A stretch of 64,000 nucleotides of DNA from Apiospora phragmitis (GCA_038363925.1 JAQQWL010000008.1:2294001-2358000); one strand, 5' to 3'. Shown: positions 33,382 through 47,178, numbered from the stretch's first letter. Translations and numbers: made by a program. Notes: generated from the letters alone by a model not told the origin.

Positions 33382-36300
33382 TGAAAGGCTTGATTGCCGT
33401 TATTACATTAGCAAGTGAATAAGTGACCATCACGAGGCATGTTGGGCTTGTCGGGATCTTATATAGCAAAATAGAGGGGGATGCTTTGGGGCCGAGTGCA
33501 GCCCCTTTCTCACCTGTCGGCGAATCCTACAGGGATGTGGTTGCATGTCTAGGTGCCATTCGGGCGGAATTCCTAATCTTTCTTCCTATCCTGGTGAGTT
33601 TGCATTGATAGATCTCACCGCGGCTGGTTGATAGGTGGATTTACTGCTAGTCCTATATCCGAAACATAGCGTCTTAATTGAAGAGAAAAACCAGCTTCGC
33701 ATCGGCACTTTCACTGCCCTAATAGGAAGCCTTGGCCCGGATAATGATTACTATTTACTATGTGCGCTGTACGGATAAGATGTTCGTAATTCCTTATCTG
33801 ACATTGCCATGTTTGTCTGCATACATATGTACGCCGTTCCTACCCTTGTCCGTGGGCTTCATCCGTTGCCGTCGGCACTTGAGAGCCAGTCTGCCGATTA
33901 CGCGAGTGACGGCTAAAACGTCCCGAACAATTATCTTTTCGATCTTCTTCAATCAAACTACATACCAATGTGTTCATCAGTTATTTTGCTACAGCCCTTG
34001 CTGACTACGGTGCAACGCATGTTAATCGGATCTACGGAGTCCGCGCACGGCAACTGCCGCTGCCACTCTCAAATGTGTAAAGCCACCAAACCTCTTCTTT
34101 ACTGATGGTGTTCCGCGTAGAAAGGAATCAGTGAGATAAAAGGAGCATGTTTCCCTTCCCCAGACAAGGTAGCACCATGCAGTCTGCCTTGGTCGATCAT
34201 CCTTTTAAGGAGGACCAACGAATACAAAGTGGTTAGTAGCAGCCACGTCCTCAGCTCCTGAAGTGTACTGCAATATGATAGATAATACGGAATATTAGGG
34301 CGTAAAGTATATGTTCAATCATAGAATTATATGACCTTAATGATGGATTATATAGGTCAACTCGTGTGTAATTCTCATATCCTTGAGACCTCGTAGCAGG
34401 CGAGACAGCTGAGCATACGAGGCAGAGTACATGTAGTCACCTCAGGGACGTCCTCATACAGGCGGTGGTCTACAGGATCAGAGAGAGTGGACCGGAGGCC
34501 AGGACAGGGGCCGGAAGTCGCTTGGCTTCGGACCATGGCAGCGGGCGGGCGGATCCGGTGCTGGGGTATGTTCGTAATCGCGGAGGTCGAAGGTGGACTC
34601 AACCCCTATTTGACCCTACGGGCTTTGTGCTACTTTCCGGTGCTCTGTATGCTGTCCGGCGCCGGTCCAGTAGTAAATACGAAAGGCATCCTCGTAACAA
34701 TTCACAAGGATGGTGGGTGGTATGGGGCTACCTGGCAACCTGGTCGATCCTGCAGGTATCCTTCCCGTCTGCAGTGTCAGCAAGGGAGCACGGCAGAGCC
34801 AGAACCTTAATTATCACCGACCCGAACCCTTTGCCTGTCTGGATTGTACTTCATCCAGCATGCTGGTAGATCACCTTGGATTGAAATCAAGCAATACCGC
34901 GCATGTATGACATGTGCAGTCCTTCAAATTGGGTGCATATGTAGATGCCAAGTCCTTGGGCAGACCTTGGGTGCGACGTGCGCGCGCAGTAGCTGTTGTT
35001 GATTAGTACTGCTCGTACACAATCAGGTTGCGTATCGCTCGGATGCGGCGGAGGGGATGCGCTAACTGCCCACGCTCACTATTCGATCGTCAACACGATG
35101 GGTGATGGGGATAGCTAGTGCACACCGCCGTATACCTCATGACCACTGCAGGATTAGTGATGGTTCGCGATCCAGTTACGCACAGATGACGCGGAATATT
35201 GGGCGGGGAGGGGGAGGGGGAATCAACCATGCCAGGACAGCTGTTGGTGATGGACGTGATGGACGATGAATGATGGGGGCTGACGTAGGAGGGTGAAGAC
35301 GTTGGCGTTCGGCATACGGACGGTATTGCGTCAAGTGCTTCTCCTTGTGTCCTCTCGCGCTCTTTTCTCTGAACAGGCCCAACTCCTTTTGTGGTTTGGT
35401 CACTTTTGATCATCGAAGCCGCACGCCGCGCACAGCGGGCTAGCAGACCAACCCGCCAACCAGCTGCCTCGAAGCTCGAGCCCGACCAACATGAATGGCA
35501 AGCCGGCCCAAGTCACTAGACCGGAAACGGCAACAAGCTCCCCTCAATAGCGTCGAGCAGTGTCGTCATTGCTGCTCCACCCCGAGAATGAAAAGGAAAA
35601 AAAAAGGACATTGGATTGCAGCGTTAGTGTGCTGTCTTCGAGATTTGTTGCGATCTTGCAACGGCACGGGGAAAAGGAGATCTGGCCAAGCAAAAACTAG
35701 AAGAAGCTTCATTTCATCGATATACGCTACTGGGCTATAGAAACATATCAGATGGTGGTTTATGGGTGACTAGCGAGGATGGTGGTGACATGGTGTGGCC
35801 GAAGATGTAGATGCCGTAGTATTGGAATGTCACGGTAATGAGCCTGCTCTGGTCTGTGTGGTTCGACGGGAACAGTCACTGCCCAGACTGGACCCATCCG
35901 TGGTTGCTAGTGAACCTAAACCGCCTAACAAGCCTAGAACAAACCTGCAAATTGGCCCTGCTACCGCTACTTTTGCGCTACTGCTTGCTTTGCTGCTGCT
36001 GCTACTGCTTCCACTTTCTTCGTCTGGTCTGAACATAAACATGACGAGACCACCCTGCTCGAGGGCTTCTCTCCTTTCCAACCTCTTGTTATTACTATTT
36101 TCTCTTTTCCCCCTCCAACCAACCAACCATAGTCCTTCTACAGGATCTTAATAGCTAATTATAGGTGGGAAAAGAAACCCTCGTCTACCAGGTAAGAAGA
36201 CCCCTCTCTCATTCGTTCGCTGTCGCATCTGGATCTGCATGTGGCGCCAAGGCCTACGAATCTTTCTTCGCTACCTACGCAACACACCCAGGACCCGACC

Positions 36301-36708
36301 TGGCCGACCTTGTCGTGATTTGTCTCAGACATTAATCTTGCGACAAACGGAACGCAGAGAGGCAGAGGCCGAGGGGGAGATGGCAGAGCCAGCCACAGCT
36401 GCACTGTCGGATCTTCGGACGACTTGGGGATTGCCTTCGACCCTACTGCTGCAGATGCGCTTATTTTACTTTACCACCATGCACGCACTTTCGCTACACA
36501 TCCACATTGACAGCATCATCATCGCCTTATGTCGATGGAAAGCGTAAACTGACAGTCCATCTCTCTTCTCAGTTGAACCCCGGCTCCTGCACTGCCTGAC
36601 AGTTTGCGACAACACAACAAAAGAAGAGGCCTAATCGCCTATTCGCATCGCGCCTACATTGCGATAACTCGAAGGACTTCCTCCGCTTAGCGACGCCGCT
36701 CGCCGAAA
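33382..36708. other. Intergenic and leader of the SUR7-like gene
   Basis: 33400-35700 shows no gene I can support. 35800-36708 is pyrimidine-rich, with long but unconvincing frames, and probably holds the promoter and long 5' leader of the SUR7/PalI gene. Confidence 0.4.
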
Positions 36709-37598
36709 ATGGCCCTCTCTCGTACGTATATATGCTCAGTTATTGCCGTGCCCCCACTCTACTACACCACCACTCCAATCGCTGTCGCGATGTCGACGAC
36801 CAACATGAACATGGTATTGACAATTCGCGCCCAACAGATGCTGGCCTCAGTCTGGCCTCCCTCATCTTCCTCGCCACCTCCATCCTACTACTCTGGTTCG
36901 TAATATTGGCGGGCGTGACGGACGTGACACCGTTCAACAAGACCTACTTCCTCAGCGCCGACACGGGCGGCATTACCGGGTCGCGCGCTCGCACACAATG
37001 GACCTATTTCTACATGTGCAGCCCGGGCAACGTGAACTGCGGCGGCGCCTGGCCCGCGCCGCCCTTCGGCTGGGCCTGGGACGCCAACCCGACCGGCGCC
37101 CCGGCCTCGCTGGTCGGTAGCCACGGCGGCAACACCACGAGCTCCTACTTCTTCTACATGTGGCGGTTCGGCTGGGTCTTCTACCTGATGACCCTCTTCT
37201 TCAGCGTCCTGGCCTTCTTCACCGGCTTCCTGGCCTGCTGCGGCCGCCTCGGCAGCGCGCTCGCGGGGCTCTCCACCATGGTCGCCCTCTTCTTCTACAC
37301 CATCGCCGTCTCCCTCATGACGGCCACCTTCGTCAAGGGGCGCGACGCCTTCCGCAGCGCCGGCCGCGACGCCACCCTCGGCCGCTACGCCTTCGGCTTC
37401 AGCTGGGGCGCCTGGGCTGCCCTGTTCCTCAGCATGCTGCTCTTCTTCATGGGCAGCCGCGTCGGCAAGGACAAGCCTCCCTCGGGCACGAGCAACGGCG
37501 GTGGCTGGGGCCGCAGCAAGTTCGGCCGCAAGCGAAGTGTTCGCAGCCGACGCAGCTACGACCTCGGCAGCCGCCGGGTCAAGGATGACTACTCCTAA
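36709..37598 (+). CDS. SUR7/PalI family four-helix membrane protein
   Basis: Tiny first exon 36709-36721 (MALS), then a 116-bp intron (GTACGT donor, ACAG acceptor), then 36838-37598; about 257 residues. After the splice comes AGLSLASLIFLATSILLLWF, the first helix. The large outer loop has the family pattern W-x2-Y-x2-C (QWTYFYMCSPGNVNCG) and several Gly. Three more helices follow (FYLMTLFFSVLAFFTGFL; GLSTMVALFFYTIAVSLM; WGAWAALFLSMLLFFMG), then a basic cytoplasmic tail (SKFGRKRSVRSRRSYD). Members act at the plasma membrane, in eisosomes or in the pH-sensing Pal complex. Which subgroup cannot be told. The gene is intact and the mini-exon start is typical of this family. Confidence 0.85.
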
Positions 37599-39281
37599 AC
37601 AAGATGGTTTTCTGGTCATTTCCGCTAGTAGGGGGTTTTCACGTCGGGGAAAGATAGGCAATTTGTCTAAAATGCCCTGGTCGGTTTGACCCCTAATGGA
37701 GCGGATGATGAATGATAGTTTCGCATATTCTCGGCGTTCTACTAATCGTGGACGGATGGCGCGAAAAGTGTCACGGTTCTACACTGAACCGTTGGATGAT
37801 GCTCGAAAGCATGTTATAACGACGACATTTTAGGGGATGATGAGGGCAGCATGCAATGCCGGGGGTGATTGATGATGAGAGATGAGGCGTGATATCTCAG
37901 ATGACTTGGTTTGGTTTACTCGTTATGTTTGTTTGATACCACCCACTCATGAAACTCTCGCTAGATATGATATAAATGAAGAAATCTACAGAATGTTTAA
38001 TCTCATATACTTACATGTCAACAACTAGATGTGGCCTTTGCGGATTGGACTCGCATGGATTGGGATCTGTAGCGGTTTCAACTCTTCCATGCCCCCAAGT
38101 TGTGTGTGGTCCGTTTCCAAGCAAAAGTGTGTAACCCACACCACACAGCCAACTACCACACTTCCTTGCACTGGGGATGATAGATCACTTCCTTGCGTGG
38201 TAGCTACGCCCGAGACGCCGGCCTTTCAATTTCCAGCTAAGAGACTTTTCGCACGTTGGTCAATACAGGTAATGCCACTGCTTTCAGTAAGTCGAATAGC
38301 TAATGCACACAACAGAAGCACTCTTACAACTCGTGCTGCCATCATCAACACTGCCCCGGAGATTCGGGTATATACACAACGACGAAGAAATACCAGGACT
38401 CTACCTAGCAAGTCTCGTGCCAAGGAATCAGTTCAGGCAGCATCTCTCTAGCTAGTGTCGCCGTATCTCGTTCGCCAATCCCATCTTCATCTGAGTAGGC
38501 CATGCTTTCAGTACTTTCTGTGCCGCGAGACCATGTCCCAATCCCCTCACTCCAAGCTGTACAGCAACACTTCCAGTCTCCTCCCAATATGTCTTCATGC
38601 TGCTCTCCATCTAAGAACCACAAGGCCGGTCATATTTGATTGATGTAGCCCTCCTTCATTTCCACTAATCAACCCTTCTAGACATGACACAAATCAAGCC
38701 AGTTAATCAATCAGATGGACTCAGTTCAGCTACCACCAGGCAATCAAGAACGGTTTCAGCCTAATTACCCGGCTGAAGAGGGGAAAGCAGTAAAAGTAAA
38801 TGTGAAAGATTTATTTCGGACGCGCTATAACGCCCCTCCGGTCCCAGCAGCAGAATCGTGTATACACGGGACTTATAGCCTAAAGCTACCCAGAAAAAAT
38901 AAAACAGAAAAATAAACCCTTTCAAGACCCTAGAAGAAGCAACACAACACCAAGCAAGTGTAAGCTCGTCGTTCGTCCATGCGGATGACGAAGAAACAAC
39001 CCCGCACCGCCGCTGCTACTACTACTTGCTCAATGCCAGCCAAGATGCGTATATTCCCGTGGAGTTCGTGCCGAAGGAGATTTTCGAGCGAGATGTGCTG
39101 CTGTTGTTGTTGCTGCTGCTGCTTCTGTAGTGTACGCCGTTATGATGCTTGATGTGATCGTGAGGTATTTCGAACAATTTCCATTACCATATGCATAGGT
39201 CGTGGATAGGAAAGTGGTTTGCGCATGTCTGCCGTGGTTGGTATCGTATCGTTGAGAAATCGTGTAGCCCCTTCAGATGCG
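37599..39281. other. Intergenic, no gene recognised
   Basis: Short frames only. A trinucleotide run (ctgctgttgttgttgctgct, continuing) at 39097-39128 lies in the probable 3' untranslated region of the MAPKK gene. The stretch 38715-38915 is open for 66 codons but has no recognisable domain. Confidence 0.35.
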
Positions 39282-41249
39282 TTATGATGGTGCCTGGGGA
39301 CTAGCCATGGGACTAACAGCATCAAGAGGCGCCGCGTGTAACGCAGGTTTCGATGACTTCGACCCGAACTTCCCGGTCGCCTTGCCCTCCAGCACGGCTT
39401 GTACCCATTCGGCAATTTCGGCGTCTTCAGTGGATCCAGATTTGCCGAGCTTGAGCTTGTCAGCAACGTCAGTGATGGCCTGGTCGCTGGCATCATTCTC
39501 GGCCGCCTCCTCGTCTTCTTCGGTGATGGTCTCGGGCTTCGCCAGGCCTTGCAGCCAGTCCGAGGCAAGCAGTGCTCCGTACGTGGGCCGCATCTTGGGG
39601 ACCTTGTGAAGACAGGCATGGACAAACTTCCGGGCAGTGTCAGAGTAGCCTTCCGGAGGGAGATCTGGTGGGTCGCCTTCGACAATTGCCTACGTATGAG
39701 TGTCAGTAAACGCCGTATGCATCTCGAGCGAGTGTGGGACTTACGCTAAGTTGGCTGAAGATGGTCGACGAGACTTCAGGCGGGTAAGGGTATTTACCCA
39801 TGGCGCATTCGATGACGGTCAGACCTAAACTCCAGATATCACTCTGGACGCTGTAAGTGCCATCGCTAGCTCCCGAGGACATGAACGCGCCACCCGAGAT
39901 ACGCTCCGGAGCCATGTAACTTTGGCAACCAATATTCGTCCTGGCCATACTGGCCACCAAATTGCCGCTCACACCGAAATCGCAGATCTTGATTTGACCT
40001 CTTGAGTTGGCCAAGATGTTGGTGGGCTTGACGTCTCGATGAATGATGTTGTGCTTTCCTTCAGTTCCTTCAGGCCCATCACGGTGGAGTAGGTGATCTT
40101 CTGCAATATCGTCTCCGGGATACCACCAGTATATAGCTTGTCGATGGAGCCACCGTCCATGTACTCGAGGCACATGTAGACGGCGCCCTCCTGGAAGAAT
40201 GCGCCGTAGAAGTCTATTATGTAAGGCGATACGCATTCGTGTAGAATGAGCAACTCCTTCAAGATGGTGCCGAACTTGGCCTCGTCCAGCTCCAGTCGCA
40301 TCTCCTTCATGGCCATGACCTTTCCGGATACTGATCCGCCGCCGACTGGAGGGGTATCGTCCTCCTCTGTCGTGGCGGCCGGTATCGTCGAGTGGGATGC
40401 AGATTTGAACCCAGATAGACCTTGTCCAAAGCGCGGCATTCGCGGCTTGCTATGCCTCACCTTGTACACTGTACCATAGTTACCTTTCCCCAGCTCATCC
40501 AGTTTCTCCACCTCGTCCAGGGATATCCGGAAAACGGTTCCATCGGAGAAGTCGACACCCTTATTCGAGATGATGGCTTTGCCTTTGAACGTCAAGTAGC
40601 CTTTTTCCGTATCAATGTAGTTGGAGAATTGCGACATCTGGGACGGTGCTCCCGTCGATGCGTTATTAGCTGGCGCGGTATTATTACCAGCACCACCCAA
40701 GCTCGGTGGACCGGTACTGGGGGGTCCTCCTCCTCCCATATCACCTAGCTTCAGTCCGAATCGTCGCTTGCCGGCCAAACCTCCACCCGCTGCCGGAGGC
40801 AGTGATGGCGCGGATTTTGGGAACGAGGGGGCTCCGGGTCTTTGCAGACCCCCGGGCGGTCGGAGGCCGCCGGGGAGGCCACCCATGACCGGCCCGCCTG
40901 CGGCACCGGCTGCTGTTGGCGATTGAGGAGGGGCCGAACTGGGTGTTGGTGGAGTCATGGGATTGCTACCCTGACGGGACAGGTGGAAAGCTCGCATCTT
41001 GGCATTGATGTCTTCGGGCAGGCGTCCACTAGACATGCCCGCAGTTACGGGAGGTCGCCGGGCATTAGACAGGACGCCCAACGGGGTCGAAGACGCAGAC
41101 ATGCTTTGGCCGGGGTTCTGTGGGTCGGAGATGGATCGCAGCGAAGGCATTCTCTTTGGTAAGGAGCCGTCATTAGAGACGAACTCTTCGGGGCCGGGCG
41201 TGTCTGGGGTGTCGAGCGGCGACCCGGGCGGCGACGGTGTGTCCGCCAT
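39282..41249 (-). CDS. MAP kinase kinase, Pbs2/OS-5 type (HOG pathway), with one single-base gap
   Basis: Exons 41249-39745 and 39689-39282, with a 55-bp intron (GTAAGT, TTAC-type branch, CGTAG). I take the start [19 protein letters not shown] long Pro/Gly/Ser-rich N-terminus leads to [20 protein letters not shown] and the kinase: glycine loop [10 protein letters not shown], Lys in [18 protein letters not shown], catalytic [14 protein letters not shown], and activation segment [17 protein letters not shown] with Ser and Thr in the Pbs2 spacing. This fits Pbs2, which phosphorylates Hog1 in osmotic stress, rather than the wall-integrity MAPKK. Near 40055, between GLKELKE and HNIIHRD, one G is missing; adding it gives about 637 residues. 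Several positions are less conserved than usual ([24 protein letters not shown]). Consensus error, or a diverged second copy losing function. Confidence 0.85.
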
Positions 41250-44200
41250 TCTGGCGAGTTCGCAGCAATCAGGGCCGGCGACCAAGACGCGCAGTTTGAT
41301 ATAGTGGGAATGGGGTAGACGAGGTTACAGGAATCTCGGCGCAAACGGTGGTATTGAGTGAGGGCGGGCGAGAAAAAAAACTAGGTCTGCAGAATGTCGT
41401 TTTTGTCAGCTCAAGGCGGGACCTTCGCGGGCGGCAACTTCATTATGAGAACCCCTCAGTAACTGGAGAGAGGAAGGGGGGAAGAGGGGGGGGGGGGGGG
41501 GAGGAGGTAGCTCGTGAAAGAATTAGCGATGTACCTTTTTCACCACTACGGGCGAAGCGAAGTGGGCTTTGCTCTCGTTTTGCGGCGGGTTTTCGATTGT
41601 TGGGCTAGGCTAGACCTGCCGCAATAGCGGGGGGTGGGAGACAGAGAGAGAGGTGAACCCGGTTGGGTGCAGTAGCCAGCCTCGTCGCTTCTGCTGCTCT
41701 GGTGTTGGGTCTCTTCGAGGATGGAAGACGACGACGAGGAAAGAAAAAAAGACGATGATTCGAGTATTGCTTTGGCAAGGACCGCAATCCTTGTTCTTCT
41801 GGCTAGCTGTTGATGTTGCGCCACTTAGACTTTCAATTGTCGTCTGGTACTTGGGCGCGGCGTCGAGAAAGTGGGATGGAATATGGACGGATTGGTAAGT
41901 TCTAAAGATATATAATTGACAGACCGAATATGCAAGCTGGAGGGAAAAAAGCAGCAAGCGCTTTTCGGGAGCAGATATGGAGGATCGATAGTATTTCTGA
42001 TGTTGAGGTCTTGGGTGTAATTGACCTTGACCCTGACCCTTGCTGAAACAAACCCGCTGCTGATCTTGATGAATAATATCTGCGTCGTTCTGGTCACTGC
42101 CCAATCTGGTCGGGCCAATGGGCGGCGTGGGATCAATTCGATCTTCGGCTTGGTTCTCCAGGTCCGTCGATGATTATCGCCAGGCTGTCTTATTCCCCTC
42201 GTCTCGTTGTCGGGTTTCTGGCCTTGAGGGACGCTGGAGCTGCCGGAGGGTTGGGCGGGATGGCCTGTTGTTGGCTTGATTAGGTACTTAGGTTACCCCT
42301 CCCCCCAAATTGGTTTGAAACGAAACACACTGGTCCTGTTTGATGGAAGGTATGAAGAGAAACCGCGAAAACTGACCTGCACCTGGTTCTTGTCCCTGGA
42401 AAGTCGACAATCTCCAATACCGACAAAAATTACACTCAAGCTCAGCCACTTTGATCATTTGGGCTAGATGAGATTGGGTCGGATTGGGCTGCCTTGCTTT
42501 GCTTTGCTTTTGCGTTGCTTTTCCTCTTCGACTTGTCATGTCCATTTGATAAGTATTAGACAGGCCACGATCAAGAAAACTACAGGTTAGGTAGGCACTT
42601 TACACAACGTACGTATTCCTTTATGCAATGCATCATGTTATTTACCATACATAGAGCTTACGAGCGCACAGTGGCCAAGTTGCGCACGTCAAGGCGCATG
42701 ACATCTGGTCATTCGCATTCCTGCCTCTCTCCAATTAAGCCCGAGCACCACTTGCAGCCGACAGCAATTGACATCAAAACGGGCAGAGATAGCATCAAAG
42801 TGGATGAGAGGTTACATGGTGAGACGGGAGGCTGGAAGTATTTTTGGGGATAGAGGGGAGCAGAACGACGTCATCGGCACCCAGTCTTTTCCCTGGGCTT
42901 GCCCATGGGCAATTGAAGCAACGTCAGGCCAAATCCAGTGAAATCCAGTGAAATCCATCTCTCCCCACACGGGAGATCCCTCAGCCCCTTCATCGCAGAG
43001 CGCCATTGGAGCAATTCGAGGACTTCCCACCCGGCATGGATTCCCATTACGACGAGCCTTACGTTGGCGGTGCAGGTGCGAGTCGACAGAATCCGCCACA
43101 ATCGCGACTCTGACGATGGAGACGTCCCTTTTCCGCCGACATGCATGAGCGTAAAATCAGGGTCATGGGCGGAATACCCAGGATACTGCACCCAAATACT
43201 TATGTATTCATGTCGGCCTCTTCGACAGGTGGCAGGTTCAAGACCGTTGCACCTCATGGCACCCCATGCACCTAGGGTTGCGTGAGGCTTGGGACACGAC
43301 GGCGGTGCAGCCCATCCAATCGCCAGCCATGCCCTTCTCCATCATTCAGGTTTGAAGCACCAGATAATGTAAATCGTTGCCGAAATTGTCGACATTTCCC
43401 CGTCTGCCATGTGCGCGTCTGGTGTTTGGCCAGATGCTAAGGTACTTATGTACATGGGTTCCGAACGGGACCCCCGGTTGAAGGAGACCATAAAACCCTG
43501 TCTGTAAGCGCTTTCATCTTTTCATTATCGGCTCTTCCTTGGAAATAAATCCCGGCGAAATGCTGCCAAGCTACAGGCTCTAGGTTAGCCAAGCTGCAGA
43601 CCCTGGACTTGATCACCCTGGCAGTCTGGTTTGCATATATAGTTGCACTTCCTATGTGTTGAATCCGAGCTTCATCGTTGTATGAACGGGGGAAAATACC
43701 AAGTCGACAGACACACGGCCGTCGCATCCGTACCTGGTCTTTCTGTTTTTAGGTACGTTGCACATGGACATGCTGGAGAGCATTAGGCTGGTTGACAAAC
43801 GTCAATGTCGAAATCTGGTGATTAGCGCATTCCAGTTTTTTTAACCACTAATGCCAACCAGACTGCATGGCGGGGCAAAATCGGCATCAATGGCTTATTT
43901 GGGAGCCCCTCTCACGTCATTCTTGTCTACATAGACACCATCGTTACTGTACTTACATAATCATGACCTCGGAGGCAACCTCCGGAATTGACCAACACCT
44001 GAGGCTTGCCCAATATCACTATCTTCCTGATTGCACAATTGAGGGCTGAGATGGTAACCATATCTTCTCTGCCAGATTAGATAGCTAGGCTGGTGTCAAA
44101 GAGTGAGCGCATTGAGCCCCAATCGATTATTTCCGTGCTCGAAGGAGGACTTCGGGGAAAGCTAGGGGTAGTGAATCCACACAGGTTTTCCCCTACGATT

Positions 44201-45962
44201 ACATTGAAGGTATTTTGCTCACGTCTAGTGCTTCGGATCGGATGTGCACCATGTTCAAGTAATTTAAGGCATATGTAGATCTATCTAGCCACTGCCGGGT
44301 CTATCATCAATGATAACCATAATCCCTGTCTGCCTCGTGGAAGTGGAAAGCTGGTTTCCCTGTCAAGTCCCTGGACATTTCCTAACTAATTGCGGCCCGG
44401 ACGGATAGGATAAGTTCAAGTCATCATGGTTGTATCCACCGGCCGGGCAAGGATGACCCGAAAATGGCCTCCCAAGAGATTGGTTGTGGTAATATATACC
44501 CATTTAACGGCGAAATCTGGATGATCACTTTGTTTCAGGTTGATCCGGGGAAAACAATGATCGGCGTCCATCTCGCGAACCCGATTCTTCACAATCCTTA
44601 TTTTGCTACTGGTGGAGCATCAAGTTCATGATATGCGTAGCAGAGAGAAGAGAAAAGAAAACGACAATTAACATAGCCTCAACATAGCCCCTGGCGGTGA
44701 CCATGTTCCACTTCCTTTAACCCCTTTTCTGTTCTCTCCAGGGAAGACTCACCCCTCCTATTCATCTCCCGTGACGTCAACGTGATCTTCGGCTGCTCGT
44801 GCAACCATTATTCCTAACCTCATTCCAAATAGGGGTCTTTAGCGTCGTCGTGGGAGCGCAGCTGCGCCTGGAAGTCCAAGATCATCCGCTTGCACACTTG
44901 TCGTCGGATGGAGCGGCAGGGCGACCAGGTCGCCATCGGATTATGGACCGTCACCCCGAATTCCTGATCGAACGTCCCCTCCCGATTTCTGCCTTTCCAA
45001 ATGGGCCCGGAGTTGATGTGGTCCTGTTTTGCGTGTTATTACCAAAAATGCATCAGCTTAGACCATGTTCCGGCTTCGTCTTCCGCCTGTCCTTTCCAGA
45101 GTCACGACTTATGGTATCGTAAGTATGGGAGGAGAGTGGAAGGGACGGCTTGGGTTATGGGGAAGTCAAAATGAAAGGAGGGGGGGAGGGAATGTTTGAT
45201 GCCCCAAACTGCAGCTGCAGTAGCCCATTCTATCTCTCCTGGTCCCAAGTCAACGTCCCGCAGACCTCATATAATGATTGCATACTATCTGCGCCTTAGA
45301 CTAAGTGTAAACACCTCTTACCGCAGTCATATTTTTCTATGCTTCCCGCGCGATGAGCAACGTCTACTCAGTAAGTCGAATGGCCGAATCAAACATGTCA
45401 CCGTCGACGACATCCGTGCAGTCCTGGGTTCTCGCGTTGCTTATTCGGCCTTTCTAGGATCCCCGGGGTGTCTCGCCGTTATTGTATCACCCGGCACATA
45501 CTTATTTCCAGATAGGGGTCGGTAACGACCACGCTGCTAGTGACACGCAACGCCCCATTGAGGCCTTCCACTAACTTAGTGTGTGTCCTACTGGGAGTTG
45601 TTATTGTTTAAATGTATTAGACCGATTTTTTATCATATTACAAAACAAGTAGATACATGAAACTGAACCAGAGTCCAGCAATGAAAGAAACCGAAAATAC
45701 TGGAGTCACCTAACAGAAACTTCTTCGGGTGTACATCTTTGCGCCATCTCTCTTCTCCTTATGTTTCCACAAATTAGGGAACCACAGTTACCACCGAATC
45801 TATTAGCAGTCTAGTTACTATCTATTCCATCGCCAGCTTAGTTCATGTCAGCCAATGCAAGAGACTGCTCTGGATCACACATGTATTGACATTCTGGACC
45901 AATCTCTGCTAGTATCTATAGTCACACCAGAGAAGCAACCGCAACCCATGCCGAGAGATGAT
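41250..45962. other. Long intergenic region, no gene recognised
   Basis: 41250-42300 is the leader and promoter of the MAPKK gene and includes a run of 16 G. 42500-45500 holds only short frames on both strands, with no domain, no convincing introns and no tRNA. 44800-45120 has coding-like composition but no motif. 45600-45960 is probably 3' flank of the reductase gene. Confidence 0.4.
41486..41501. repeat. Run of 16 G
   Basis: Uninterrupted mononucleotide run preceded and followed by G-rich sequence, about 240 bp upstream of the MAPKK start. It reads as C-rich on the coding strand. Its true length is uncertain in any sequencing method. Confidence 0.8.
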
Positions 45963-47178
45963 CTACAAAAGCACCACCAGTTTCTTCGCACTCACCCCTG
46001 CCTTATGCCAGTTCAGCGCCCCCTCGATTTTGTCGAGTCCCGTACCAACAACCTCCGGCCCAGGCTGCATCCGCAACGCCCCGTTCGCCAACGCCTTCGG
46101 CACGTAGTCCCGCCAGACACGGGACGAAGGGCATACCGCGAGCGTACCCGGCCAGATGGCGTTGACGGTCCCCGCCCGGACGTCGGCGGGCAGGTCCGCG
46201 GGCGGCCAGAGCACCGAGGGCATCACGCCGCCGCCGAACGCGTGCACGACCTCGGCGCACGCGCGCGTGCTGTCCTCTGAGCCCGACGCAGTCGTACGCC
46301 CCGGCGAACTTGAGAGACGACGACGACTTGATGTGGTCGATGATGTCGTTTGTGGTGTTGGGGCGGTGGTAGTCAAAGACCGTGACGTGCTGCTGCTCGT
46401 CATGAGGAGAAGTGAGCGCCCGGACGTAGTCGTGGTTCTTGGTGCTCGCGGTGGTGATGACGCGGTAGCCCGCCGCCACAGAGAGCTGGACGGCGATGCT
46501 GCCCATGGACGACGCGGCGCCCCAGATGAGGACTGCCTCATCGCGGCGGTGCTCGTCCCCGCTACGGGATCGGCGGACGGGAGCCGGAGCTTCAGGTCGT
46601 CGAACAGACCGACGGAGGCGGTCGAGATGGCCAGGGGCAGAACCACGGCGTCCTCGAACCGGACGCTGTCGGGTACGGGGGCCGTGACGACCTCCCGCAG
46701 AGTGGTGAAGTTTTGGAACCCGCCGTGCTTGGCGCCACCGTAGAGAAGACCCAAGCAGTGTCTTTAGAGCAAGTAGGAAAAATCAGCGTCTCTGTTTAGC
46801 GACCCAGGAAAGAAAAGGCTCTTACCCAATAACGCGATCGCCAGCTTTGAAGCGCTTCACTTCTTCTCCGACCTTGACCACGGTCCCTGCCACGTCGCTC
46901 CCCAAGACGTGCGGGTACTTCAGGGGAAGGTAACCGAATTCCTTCATCTGCAAGATAGAGAAATATGGGGCACTCAATCAGTTCGTCGTGCGCCAATGTA
47001 CTGATTTGATTATGATGATAATGGGCAAGACTGACCTTCCATTCGGATGGGTTGATTGCCACAGCAGCAACCTTGATGACAACTTCGTCTGCAGCGGGGC
47101 TATTCTGATCCGGCCCCGGGCCGACTTGGAGGGGCTGTTGTCCGCCGCGAGGATCCAGGCTGCTTGGTTGTTCTCCAT
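45963..47178 (-). CDS. Medium-chain dehydrogenase/enoyl reductase (ToxD-like), with three single-base indels
   Basis: Exons 47178-47036, 46947-46826 and 46761-45963, split by typical 88- and 64-bp introns. The start is MENNQAAWILAADN. GroES-like domain: DEVVIKVAAVAINPSEWK, then MKEFGYLPLKYPHVLGSDVA and GTVVKVGEEVKRFKAGDRVI. Rossmann domain: VLIWGAASSMGSIAVQLSVA with the GxxSxxG NAD(P)H loop, then GYRVITTAS. C-terminus: GLDKIEGALNWHKAGVSAKK. It lacks the structural zinc Cys cluster, as in enoyl and quinone reductases of this group. Three indels break it: C5 read as C4 after AADNS (near 47125), G5 read as G4 after DPVAG (near 46555), and an extra G after YDCVG (near 46290). Corrected length is about 354 residues, matching the family. 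The cofactor loop and ends are intact, so errors are more likely than decay. Confidence 0.8.

Noticed and set aside
36888..37661. Long minus-strand frame over the SUR7-like gene
   Set aside because: Ala/Gly/Glu-rich antisense shadow with no helices or family motif.
39282..41249. Wall-integrity MAPKK (Mkk1/2)
   Set aside because: The glycine loop, [11 protein letters not shown] region and [17 protein letters not shown] segment fit Pbs2, not Mkk1/2.
43180..43260. Possible tRNA (ggttcaagacc resembling a B box)
   Set aside because: No A box at the right distance and no cloverleaf can be drawn.
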